Source of the DNA: Sphingomonadales bacterium
GTDB taxonomy: Bacteria; Pseudomonadota; Alphaproteobacteria; Sphingomonadales; Sphingomonadaceae
DNA length: 7,465 nt
Direction of reading: 5' to 3'
Assembly: GCA_017302775.1 (NCBI GenBank)
Contig: JAFLDC010000124.1
Location: forward strand, 1 to 7,465
The notes beneath the pieces were generated by a model. The model was not told the DNA's origin. It did no database searches and saw nothing but the letters and a program-made list of their open reading frames with translations. This document shows positions 1-6,390 of this stretch, piece after piece. Both the position numbers and the translations under genes were made by a program. Every line of letters starts with the position of its first letter. Position 1 is the stretch's first letter.

Positions 1-57
1 GGCGTGATATTCCCCGGCCCGGTCGTTGCCGTGGCGCGAGATCGTGATTTGGTCCAT
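1..57 (-). CDS. 5' end of a leftward gene, possibly a GNAT-like N-acetyltransferase (partial)
   Basis: The reverse strand opens with ATG at position 57 and stays open to the window edge, giving 19 residues that begin MDQITISRHG and end GEYHA. A clear Shine-Dalgarno AGGAG lies 7 nt upstream of this ATG, which is why I accept so short an open frame as a real gene start. The pattern of a short strand followed by a G-x-Y segment resembles the N-terminus of the small YjdJ-type GNAT-like proteins, but 19 residues cannot establish a family, so the product name is a guess. The gene is divergent from the threonine aldolase, with 45 bp between the two starts. Confidence 0.5.
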   Translation of the reverse strand, partial: MDQITISRHGNDRAGEYHA

Positions 58-64
58 CGCCTTA

Positions 65-69
65 CTCCT
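65..69 (-). promoter_or_regulatory. Shine-Dalgarno site of the leftward partial gene
   Basis: The reverse strand reads AGGAG here, followed by 7 nt and ATG at 57. It is one of the strongest ribosome binding sites in the window and is the main evidence that a real leftward gene starts at the left edge. Confidence 0.65.
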
Positions 70-71
70 GC

Positions 72-99
72 TTGACGGGCGGTGCGGGCTGCATAAGGC
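72..99 (+). promoter_or_regulatory. weak candidate promoter ahead of the threonine aldolase
   Basis: TTGACG at 72-77 is a good alphaproteobacterial -35 match. The only possible -10 elements are poor: TAAGGC at 94-99 with 16-bp spacing, or CATAAG at 92-97 with only 14. If this is the promoter, transcription would begin at or next to the start codon and the message would be nearly leaderless. The 45-bp divergent gap leaves little room for any other promoter outside the coding regions. Confidence 0.2.
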
Positions 100-102
100 A
101 AG

Positions 103-1104
103 ATGGTGATGCAGTTCCTGTCTGACAATGCCGCCGCCGTTCACCCCCAGGTGTGGGCGGCGATGCGCGCCGCCGATGCGCCGCAGCCGCCCTACGACAA
201 TGATGCGCTGAGCCAGCAGCTGGATGCAGTGTTTGCCGATCTGTTCGGGCGGCCGTGCGCGGTGCTGTGGGTCGCGACCGGTACCGCCGCCAATTGCCTG
301 GCCCTTGCCAGCATGGTGCCGCCGCATGGCGCGGTGATCTGCCACCGCGAGGCTCATATCGAAACCGATGAAGGCGGCGCCCCCGGTTTCTATACGCATG
401 GCGCCAAACTGATCCTGATCGATGGCGCAGGCGCAAGGATCGAGCCTGCGGCAGTCGACGCAGCCATCGCCGCGATCCGCAAGGATGTTCATCAGGTCCA
501 GCCGCAAGCCGTATCGATGACACAGGCCACGGAGTACGGGCGCTGTTATCGCCCGGCGGAGGTCGCGGCGCTGGCCGACACCGCCCGGAGCCACGGTCTG
601 CGACTGCATGTTGATGGCGCGCGTTTCGCCAATGCCGTCGCCTTTCTGGAATGCGCACCGTGGGCGGCTTGCCAGGGGGCTGCCGCGCTCAGCTTCGGCT
701 GCATCAAGAACGGCAGCATGAGCGCAGAGGCGCTGGTGTTCTTTGATGAAGACCTGGCTGAAGTGGCCCGCCTGCGCCGCAAGCGGGCCGGGCACTTGCA
801 ATCGAAGGGACGGTTCCTTGCCGCGCAAATCCTTGCCATGGTTGAAGACGGGCTGTGGCTGGCGAATGCGCGGGCAGCAAACGGGGCGGCCCGCGAGCTG
901 GGCGACGCCGCAGGGCAGCGCTTGCTGCACCCGGTCGAGGCCAACGAGGTGTTCCTGCATGTGACCGCGGCTGAGCGGGCGGCGCTGCGCCAACAGGGCT
1001 TTTCATTTTACGACTGGGGCGCGGATGCCGCACGACTGGTGACGGCCTGGAATAGCCAGGCGGAGCACGTTTCAGCCCTTTCCCGCGCGATTGCCGGGCT
1101 GTGA
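103..1104 (+). CDS. low-specificity L-threonine aldolase, PLP-dependent
   Basis: This 333-residue cytosolic enzyme is expected to cleave L-threonine or L-allo-threonine to glycine and acetaldehyde using pyridoxal phosphate (fold-type I, beta-eliminating lyase/threonine aldolase family). Visible family signatures are SDNAA at residues 7-11, GTAANCLAL at 60-68 in the cofactor-phosphate region, H85 in AHIETDEGGAP (ring-stacking position), the LHVDGARFANA block with D171 and R173, and SFGCIKNG with K202 as the Schiff-base lysine. The length is normal for the family. The two residues before the lysine are Cys-Ile, where I would expect Gly-Thr or similar. The start is uncertain between ATG 103 and ATG 109 (MQFLSDNA). 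An AAGG at 95-98 lies 4 nt before the first and 10 nt before the second, and homologues usually begin close to the SDN motif, which favours 109. The next gene overlaps the stop codon, so the two are probably one transcription unit. Confidence 0.9.
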   Translation: MVMQFLSDNAAAVHPQVWAAMRAADAPQPPYDNDALSQQLDAVFADLFGRPCAVLWVATGTAANCLALASMVPPHGAVICHREAHIETDEGGAPGFYTHGAKLILIDGAGARIEPAAVDAAIAAIRKDVHQVQPQAVSMTQATEYGRCYRPAEVAALADTARSHGLRLHVDGARFANAVAFLECAPWAACQGAAALSFGCIKNGSMSAEALVFFDEDLAEVARLRRKRAGHLQSKGRFLAAQILAMVEDGLWLANARAANGAARELGDAAGQRLLHPVEANEVFLHVTAAERAALRQQGFSFYDWGADAARLVTAWNSQAEHVSALSRAIAGL

Positions 1105-1994
1105 ACGGTGTCGTCCTGACGCCGCGATCGATCGCGGCTTTTGTCTTCCTGTCGCTGGTCTGGGGATCGACCTGGCTGGTGATCAAGGACCAGATCAGCG
1201 CGGTACCGCCGGCCTGGTCGGTCGTGTGGCGCTTTGTTCTTGCAGCGGCGGCGATGGCGGGATTTGCATGGGTTCGCGGCGATCGTATGCGGCTGAACCG
1301 GAAAGAGCAGGCGCTGGCGCTGGCCATGGGTCTGTTCCAGTTCAGCCTCAATTTTCAGCTGATCTACCGGGCCGAACACTATCTCACCTCAGGCCTGGTC
1401 GCGGTGGTCTTTGCCCTGATGATCGTGCCCAACGCGGTGCTGGCCTGGCTGGTGCTGGGCAAGGGACTGAGCGCGCGGTTCATGACCGGGTCGGCAATAG
1501 CACTGGGCGGAATCGCCATGCTACTGACGCACGAATACCGGATCGCCCCCAGCAACGACGCCGTCATCATCGGAATGGTGCTGGTCGGGATCGCGATCCT
1601 GTCGGTCTCGGTCGGCAATCTGCTGCAGGCCACCGAAACGGCGCGCGGGGTGGCGGTGGTGCCGTTGATGGCCTGGGGCATGGTGTGGGGCGTTGCCTTC
1701 AGCGCCGCCTATGCGATCACGGCGGCGGGCCTGCCGGTGCTCGATCCGCGACCGGCCTATCTGGCGGGAATCGCCTATCTCGGACTGATCGGTTCGGCGC
1801 TGACCTTTCCGCTCTATTCGCAGCTTATCCGGGATTGGGGGCCAGGCCCGGCAGCCTACAACGGGGTCGCCGTGCCGGTGGTGGCCATGGTGCTGTCCAC
1901 CCTGTTCGAAGGGTATCGCTGGTCGGCGCTGGCGGCAGGCGGTGCGGTGCTGGCCGTTGCTGGCTTACTGATCGCCCTGTCTGGCCGCAAATAG
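1101..1994 (+). CDS. EamA/DMT-family inner-membrane transporter
   Basis: This is a 297-residue integral membrane protein of the drug/metabolite transporter superfamily. About ten hydrophobic helices can be placed, near residues 10-30, 41-60, 71-90, 96-118, 124-143, 154-174, 185-207, 218-240, 250-268 and 272-293. They form the two EamA repeats typical of the family, each of five helices. The N-terminal SLVWGSTWLVIK is the characteristic first-helix motif. Translation starts at GTG 1101, whose GTGA contains the stop of the threonine aldolase. No good Shine-Dalgarno precedes it, so translational coupling is likely. The family exports amino acids and other metabolites (RhtA, a threonine/homoserine exporter, is a member). 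Pairing with a threonine aldolase makes amino-acid efflux a reasonable but unproven guess. The 3' end overlaps the convergent SDR gene by 30 bp. Confidence 0.88.
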   Translation: MNGVVLTPRSIAAFVFLSLVWGSTWLVIKDQISAVPPAWSVVWRFVLAAAAMAGFAWVRGDRMRLNRKEQALALAMGLFQFSLNFQLIYRAEHYLTSGLVAVVFALMIVPNAVLAWLVLGKGLSARFMTGSAIALGGIAMLLTHEYRIAPSNDAVIIGMVLVGIAILSVSVGNLLQATETARGVAVVPLMAWGMVWGVAFSAAYAITAAGLPVLDPRPAYLAGIAYLGLIGSALTFPLYSQLIRDWGPGPAAYNGVAVPVVAMVLSTLFEGYRWSALAAGGAVLAVAGLLIALSGRK

Positions 1995-2756
1995 CGCGGC
2001 CAGTCCTTCCCGATAGCTCGGAAAGACCGGTTTCCAGCCAAGTACGCGCCGGGCCTTGCCGTTCGCCACCCGGCGGTTTTCGGCATAAAAGGCACGAGCC
2101 ATGGGCGAGAGGCCGGCTTCCTCGATCGGCTGTAAGGGCGGGAGTGGGTAGCCGAGCAGACGGCAGGCCTCCGCGATCACGGCGTTCTGGCTGCACGGCA
2201 GATCGTCGGCGATGTTATATGCCCCGACCGGCGCGTCCAATGCCAGCATCGCGGCGCTGACAATGTCATTCACATGGATCCGGCTGAACACCTGGTCGGG
2301 CTGGTCGATTCGCGTTGCCCTGCCGTCGCGGACCCGATCCAGTGCGGACCGGCCCGGACCATAAATTCCCGGCAGGCGCAGCACGCGCGCGCCCAGCGCC
2401 AGCCACTGCGCATCGGCTTCATTTCGCGCCGTTCTGCGGCCGCTCCCGGTTGGCGCGGTTTCATCAACCCAGGCCCCCGCGGCATCGCCATAGACCCCGG
2501 TGGACGAGAGGTAGATCAGGCGCTTGCCGGCCAGGGCATCGCCATATCGCAGCAACACCGGATCGCCATCGGCGGACGGCGGGATCGAGGACAGCACCGT
2601 ACTGCTGTCTGCCAGCGCCATGCGCACCGAGCCATCGTCATCGAATGACAGGGTTCCGGCGCGCCCGGTCGAAATGACCTCCCACCCGCCGCGCCCGGCG
2701 GCTTTGGCGATCCGGCTGGCGGTATAGCCCAATCCAAAGATGAAAATGCGGTGCAT
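1965..2756 (-). CDS. atypical SDR / NAD-dependent epimerase-like protein
   Basis: This 263-residue soluble protein has a Rossmann fold. Residues 1-15 (MHRIFIFGLGYTASR) hold strand beta1 and the glycine-rich dinucleotide loop. LSSTGVYGD at 83-91 and RLPGIYGPGRSALD at 127-140 match extended/atypical SDR proteins of the YeeZ type. SRIHVNDIVSA at 158-168 and the C-terminal WKPVFPSYREGL are typical of epimerase-like proteins. The catalytic Tyr-x-x-x-Lys is not present where expected: the segment after VDETAP reads GRRTARNEADAQW, so the usual chemistry is doubtful. I chose ATG 2756 because the Rossmann strand begins directly there. An upstream in-frame ATG at 2828 would add 24 residues without fold character and would run into pepN. 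The ribosome site is weak (AGGG only 2 nt from ATG). The substrate is unknown. The gene is divergent from pepN and convergent with the transporter. Confidence 0.85.
   Translation of the reverse strand: MHRIFIFGLGYTASRIAKAAGRGGWEVISTGRAGTLSFDDDGSVRMALADSSTVLSSIPPSADGDPVLLRYGDALAGKRLIYLSSTGVYGDAAGAWVDETAPTGSGRRTARNEADAQWLALGARVLRLPGIYGPGRSALDRVRDGRATRIDQPDQVFSRIHVNDIVSAAMLALDAPVGAYNIADDLPCSQNAVIAEACRLLGYPLPPLQPIEEAGLSPMARAFYAENRRVANGKARRVLGWKPVFPSYREGLAALFAARQGDQ
1981..2003. terminator. candidate bidirectional hairpin between convergent genes
   Basis: CTGGCCGC at 1981-1988 and GCGGCCAG at 1996-2003 form a perfect 8-bp, mostly G-C inverted repeat around a 7-nt loop (AAATAGC) that contains the TAG stop of the transporter gene. 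The position between two converging genes suits a two-way terminator. Neither side has a T-run (the + strand continues TCCTTCCC), so it is not a textbook intrinsic terminator. The same bases encode the Leu-Ala-Ala-Leu-Phe-Ala-Ala stretch of the SDR protein, so the symmetry may come from the Ala codons. Confidence 0.4.
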
Positions 2757-2815
2757 TGCCCTGTTCCATAGCTGGCAGCGCTGGCAATCGGAAGCAGCGT
2801 GGTTAGATAGGACCA
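2757..2815. promoter_or_regulatory. 59-bp divergent spacer between the SDR gene and pepN
   Basis: Two genes start outward from this short gap, so promoters for both must lie here or reach into the coding ends. On the + strand the best I can see is CTGGCA at 2781-2786 and TTAGAT at 2803-2808 with 16-bp spacing. That would start transcription about at the pepN ATG and imply a nearly leaderless message. No convincing leftward promoter is visible. Treat the boxes as suggestions only. Confidence 0.25.
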
Positions 2816-5404
2816 ATGAACATTGCATCGACGCCGCCCGCCCCCACCGTGATTCACCGCGCTGACTATCGCCCGCCCGAATGGCTGGTTCCCGAAGTGA
2901 CCCTGGCCTTTAACCTGGGGCTTGAAGAAACCCGGGTGGTGGCGACGCTGAAGGTCAAGCGCAATGCCGACAACCCGGTGCTGCGCCTGCTGGGCGATGG
3001 ATTGACCGCCGAAGACGTTTTGGTTGATGGCGAACCGCACAATGCCTGGCGGATGGACGGGCCGGACCTGCTGATCGACCTGCCCGGTGCCGCGCACGAG
3101 GTTTCGGTGGCCACCCGGGTCAACCCCGCCGCCAACACTCAGTTGATGGGGCTCTATGCGTCGAACGGGATGCTTTGCACTCAGTGCGAAGCCGAAGGGT
3201 TCCGCCGGATCACCTTCTTTCCTGACCGGCCCGATGTGCTGTCGGTCTATACGGTTCATATGGAAGGCCCCAAGGCGCAGTTCCCGGTGCTGCTGTCCAA
3301 CGGCGATTGCATCGCGCGGGGAGATGGCGAGGGCGAGGGCGCGCACTTCGCCACCTGGCACGATCCCTGGCCCAAACCCAGCTACCTGTTCGCGCTGGTC
3401 GCGGGCGATCTGGTCGCCAACCACGACACCTTCACGACGATGAGCGGGCGCAAGGTCGATCTCAACATCTGGGTGCGCGATGGGGATCAGGATCGCACGC
3501 ATCATGCCATGCAGGCGTTGAAGGACTCGATGAAGTGGGACGAGGACGTGTTCGGGCGCGAATACGATCTTGGCCTGTTCAACATCGTCGCCGTGTCGGA
3601 TTTCAACATGGGCGCGATGGAGAACAAGGGGCTGAACGTTTTCAACACCCGCTATATCCTGGCCGACCCCGATACCGCGACCGATCTCGACTACGACGGG
3701 ATCGAAGGCGTGGTCGCCCACGAGTACTTCCACAACTGGTCGGGCAACCGGGTAACCTGCCGGGACTGGTTCCAGCTGAGCCTCAAGGAGGGGTTCACCG
3801 TGCTGCGCGACCAGCTGTTCAGCCAGGACATGGGCAGTGCCGCGGTCAAGCGGATCGAAGACGTCCGAACGCTGCGCGGCGCCCAGTTCCCGGAAGATTC
3901 CGGGCCTTTGGCGCACCCGATCCGGCCCGATTCCTATCAGGAGATAAGCAACTTCTACACCGCGACAGTCTATAACAAGGGTGCCGAGGTGATCCGGATG
4001 ATGCGGACCCTGGTGGGGGCGGATCGATTCCGCGCGGGAACCGATCTGTACTTCGCCCGCCACGATGGCGAGGCCGCCACCTGCGAAGATTTCGTCAAGG
4101 CGATCGAAGATGGCGCCGGGATCGATCTCGGCCAGTTCCGCCTGTGGTACAGCCAGGCGGGAACCCCGAGGGTTACCGCGCGCCTCACCCATCAGGACGG
4201 GGTGGCAAGGCTCAGCCTGCGTCAGGAAGTACCGCCGACGCCGGGCCAGCCGGACAAGAAGCCGATGGTGATTCCGCTACGCCTGGCTTTGTTCGATCCG
4301 GTCAGCGGGCGTCACGATGGCGAAAAGCTGGTGGTGCTGGACCGGGCCGAGATGGAGTTTGCTTTCCCCGGCTTCACCCGCAAACCGGTGCTGTCGCTGG
4401 GGCGGGGCTTTTCCGCGCCTGTCGCAATCGATAGCGATACCAGCCGCGAGGATCTGATGTTCCTGGCAGCGAGCGACGATGACCCCTTTGCCCGTTACGA
4501 GGCCTTGCAGCAGCTCACGGTGCAGCACTTGCTGACAGTCATCGCGGGCGATGCGGACCAGGCGGGGGCAGCAGCGATCTGCGATGCGATGCGCAAGGTG
4601 ATCGCTGACCCTGCGCTTGATGATCTTATGCGCGGAGAATTGCTGACCCTGCCGGGCGAAGCCTATCTGGCCGAACAGTTTGACCAGGCAGATCCCGGCG
4701 CGATCCGTGCGGCGCGTGAGGCGCTCAAGGCCGGGCTGTCTGCGGCGCTGCAAGGCGATCTGATGGCGCTGCATGCGCGGGCATCGGCCGTGCCGTACAG
4801 CCTCTCGCCGGCCGCACGCGGGGCGCGCAAGGTCAAGACGCTGGCGCTGGTGCTATTGGCGGCTGGCGCACCGCAGGTGGCGGCAACGCTGGCGTCGGCG
4901 CAATATGATGCGGCGGACAATATGACCGACCGGCAAGGGGCGCTGATGGTGCTGTGCGGGCTCGATACGCCGCTGCGCGATGAGAAGCTGGCCGCGTTTT
5001 ACGCTCGGTTCGCGGACAATGCGCTGGTGGTCGACAAGTGGTTTTCGCTGCAGGCAGGGTCGCTTCATCCCCGGGTGCTTGACCACGTCAGGACGCTGGC
5101 AGACCATGCCGCCTTTACCCTGACGAATCCCAATCGGGTCCGCGCGCTCTATATGGCCGCTGCGGTCAATCCCGGAGCGTTCCACGATGCTGCGGGTGCA
5201 GGATACCGGATGATCGCCGATCTGATCCTGGCGTTGGATCCAATCAATCCGCAAACGGCTGCACGGTTCGTCGCGCCGCTGGGGCGCTGGCGGCGCATTG
5301 AACCTGGTCGTGCCGCCTTGATGCGCGCAGAACTTCAGCGCATTGCTGCCGCGTCGGGACTGTCCAAAGATACCGCCGAACAGGTGAGCAAGAGCCTTGA
5401 CTGA
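2816..5404 (+). CDS. pepN: aminopeptidase N, M1 family zinc metallopeptidase
   Basis: This 862-residue enzyme is close to the usual length of bacterial PepN (about 870). It is expected to remove N-terminal amino acids from peptides in the cytoplasm during the last steps of protein breakdown. The layout follows E. coli PepN: an N-terminal beta domain to about residue 198; a thermolysin-like catalytic domain at roughly 199-449; a small beta domain to about 545; and a helical C-terminal domain. Key residues are all present. QCEAEG at 123-128 carries the amine-binding Glu, and the GAMEN exopeptidase motif is at 266-270. The zinc site is HEYFH at 302-306 with E325 in LKEGFTV, and the transition-state Tyr is Y386 in TVYNKG. 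These positions run five ahead of those I recall for E. coli. There is no signal peptide. An in-frame TAG four codons upstream (2804-2806) makes ATG 2816 the only sensible start. The ribosome site is weak (AGG, 4 nt away). The gene overlaps pgeF by 8 bp. Confidence 0.97.
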   Translation: MNIASTPPAPTVIHRADYRPPEWLVPEVTLAFNLGLEETRVVATLKVKRNADNPVLRLLGDGLTAEDVLVDGEPHNAWRMDGPDLLIDLPGAAHEVSVATRVNPAANTQLMGLYASNGMLCTQCEAEGFRRITFFPDRPDVLSVYTVHMEGPKAQFPVLLSNGDCIARGDGEGEGAHFATWHDPWPKPSYLFALVAGDLVANHDTFTTMSGRKVDLNIWVRDGDQDRTHHAMQALKDSMKWDEDVFGREYDLGLFNIVAVSDFNMGAMENKGLNVFNTRYILADPDTATDLDYDGIEGVVAHEYFHNWSGNRVTCRDWFQLSLKEGFTVLRDQLFSQDMGSAAVKRIEDVRTLRGAQFPEDSGPLAHPIRPDSYQEISNFYTATVYNKGAEVIRMMRTLVGADRFRAGTDLYFARHDGEAATCEDFVKAIEDGAGIDLGQFRLWYSQAGTPRVTARLTHQDGVARLSLRQEVPPTPGQPDKKPMVIPLRLALFDPVSGRHDGEKLVVLDRAEMEFAFPGFTRKPVLSLGRGFSAPVAIDSDTSREDLMFLAASDDDPFARYEALQQLTVQHLLTVIAGDADQAGAAAICDAMRKVIADPALDDLMRGELLTLPGEAYLAEQFDQADPGAIRAAREALKAGLSAALQGDLMALHARASAVPYSLSPAARGARKVKTLALVLLAAGAPQVAATLASAQYDAADNMTDRQGALMVLCGLDTPLRDEKLAAFYARFADNALVVDKWFSLQAGSLHPRVLDHVRTLADHAAFTLTNPNRVRALYMAAAVNPGAFHDAAGAGYRMIADLILALDPINPQTAARFVAPLGRWRRIEPGRAALMRAELQRIAAASGLSKDTAEQVSKSLD

Positions 5405-6173
5405 ACCGGTTACCCTGCTGCGCGCCGACTGTCTGGCCGGTGTGCCGCACGGCTTCCTCGGGCGTCGCGGCGGTGTGTCGACGGGGGTGGTGGCCGGGCT
5501 CGATATGGGCACCCGGGCCATGGACCCGGCCGACCCGCGACTAGACCCGGTATGGGAGAACCGGCGGCGCGGCGTGGCGGCGGTGCAACCTGGTGCGCGG
5601 CTGGTGACGGTCTATCAGGTTCACGGCATCGACTGCGTGGCGGCTGGCGAATGGGCGGAAACGGAGCGCCCGCCGGCCGATGCGCTGGTGACCGATCGGC
5701 CGGGTATTCTGCTGGGGATCCTGACCGCGGACTGCGCGCCGGTGTTGCTGGCCGATCGCACAGCGGGCGTGGTGGGTGCGGCGCACGCCGGATGGAAAGG
5801 GGCGATCGGCGGTGTGACCGATTCTACCATCGCCGCCATGGAGCGACTGGGCGCGCGGCGTGCGGATATCCATGCCGCCGTCGGGCCGTGCATTGCCGCG
5901 CCGAGCTACGAGGTCGACAGCGCCTTCCGCGATCGCTTTTTGCACGAATCGGCCGGGAATGAAGCGTACTTTTCGGCAGGCCGGCCCGATCACTACCAGT
6001 TCGACCTGGAACTCTATGTCGCACATCGGTTGATCCGGGCGGGCGTCGGAACGGTAGAGCAGCTCGGCTGCGATACTTATACCGATGAAGCGACGTTCTT
6101 TTCATACCGCCGCGCCACTCACCGCGGCGAACCCGACTATGGCCGCCAGATTTCGCTGATCGGGCTGGGTTAG
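5397..6173 (+). CDS. pgeF: peptidoglycan editing factor PgeF (YfiH/LACC1 family)
   Basis: This 258-residue protein belongs to the family long annotated as 'polyphenol oxidase/laccase domain'. In E. coli, YfiH (PgeF) keeps L-serine from replacing L-alanine in peptidoglycan precursors, and related proteins act on purine nucleosides. Family signatures are clear: VPHGFLGRRGGVSTG at 16-30, YQVHG with H76, TADCAP with C113, and AAHAGWKG with H130, which make up the His-Cys-His metal site. HAAVGPCI at 159-166 and the C-terminal FFSYRR and GRQISLIGL segments also match. The start is probably TTG 5397. Homologues need a few residues before VPHGF, no ATG is available there, and AGGTGAG at 5382-5388 lies 8 nt upstream. 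GTG 5442 is a poorer alternative that would cut into the domain. The TTG lies inside the end of pepN in another frame (8-bp overlap), so coupled translation is likely. Confidence 0.93.
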   Translation: MTEPVTLLRADCLAGVPHGFLGRRGGVSTGVVAGLDMGTRAMDPADPRLDPVWENRRRGVAAVQPGARLVTVYQVHGIDCVAAGEWAETERPPADALVTDRPGILLGILTADCAPVLLADRTAGVVGAAHAGWKGAIGGVTDSTIAAMERLGARRADIHAAVGPCIAAPSYEVDSAFRDRFLHESAGNEAYFSAGRPDHYQFDLELYVAHRLIRAGVGTVEQLGCDTYTDEATFFSYRRATHRGEPDYGRQISLIGLG

Positions 6174-6192
6174 GCGCGGTTTCCACCCGCGC
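6174..6192 (+). terminator. GC-rich stem-loop directly after pgeF
   Basis: GCGCGG at 6174-6179 pairs with CCGCGC at 6187-6192, giving six G-C pairs around a 7-nt loop (TTTCCAC). It starts at the base after the TAG stop. The downstream sequence AACACCC has no T-tract, so termination would need Rho or the stem may only stabilise the 3' end. Its position between the pepN-pgeF pair and the separate bc1 operon supports a transcript-end role. Confidence 0.4.
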
Positions 6193-6208
6193 AACACCCT
6201 TGCACAAA

Positions 6209-6222
6209 TTGGCAGTTGGCAG
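6209..6222 (+). repeat. perfect tandem 7-bp repeat TTGGCAG x2
   Basis: TTGGCAG occurs twice with no gap in the non-coding stretch upstream of petA. The second copy supplies the -35-like TTGGCA of the candidate promoter. It could be a duplicated operator half-site, or simply chance. Confidence 0.55.
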
Positions 6223-6244
6223 CGCCGGGCTTCGCGTCTATCAG
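6216..6244 (+). promoter_or_regulatory. candidate sigma70-like promoter for the petAB operon
   Basis: TTGGCA at 6216-6221 (five of six to TTGACA) and TATCAG at 6239-6244 (four of six to TATAAT) are separated by exactly 17 bp. Transcription would start near 6251, leaving a leader of about 140 nt before petA. The palindrome GGCGCGCC at 6244-6251 lies across the predicted start point. Further down are two copies of GCGCGGGC (6261-6268 and 6282-6289), the palindrome GGCTAGCC (6302-6309) and three CAGGCG units (starting at 6339, 6347 and 6353). These could be regulatory but may just reflect high GC. I see no gene in the 6174-6390 gap. Confidence 0.4.
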
Positions 6245-6390
6245 GCGCGCCAAACCGTCAGCGCGGGCAGCATCTTGCGGTGCGCGGGCGGTTCGCATAG
6301 GGGCTAGCCAAAGGCAGTTTACGGGCGGGTTGTCCAAGCAGGCGTTCAGGCGCAGGCGAAGACGGCCACAACGACAGGATCGGTTCGACC

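Noticed and set aside
62..658. A 198-codon reverse-strand frame opposite the threonine aldolase.
   Set aside because: The Arg/Pro/Ala-rich composition is typical of antisense shadow frames, and it lies across a well-supported gene.
1091..2260. A 389-codon + strand frame covering the transporter and part of the SDR gene.
   Set aside because: It is a shifted frame over a clear ten-helix EamA protein. Its product is rich in Gly/Arg/Ala without any domain, as expected of a GC-rich shadow frame.
2516..4192. A 558-codon open frame on the reverse strand, antisense to pepN and running into the SDR gene.
   Set aside because: Its codons lie exactly opposite the pepN codons, so it stays open wherever pepN avoids TTA, CTA and TCA, which are rare at this GC level. 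The protein shows no recognisable domain, while pepN has every catalytic motif.
4853..5521. A 222-codon reverse-strand frame across the pepN-pgeF junction.
   Set aside because: It is antisense to two strongly supported genes and its product has no recognisable features.
6209..6225. A sigma54-type promoter or CIRCE-like element suggested by TTGGCA repeats.
   Set aside because: The sigma54 -12 element (TTGCW at the right distance) is missing, and there is no GAGTGCTAA partner for a CIRCE inverted repeat.
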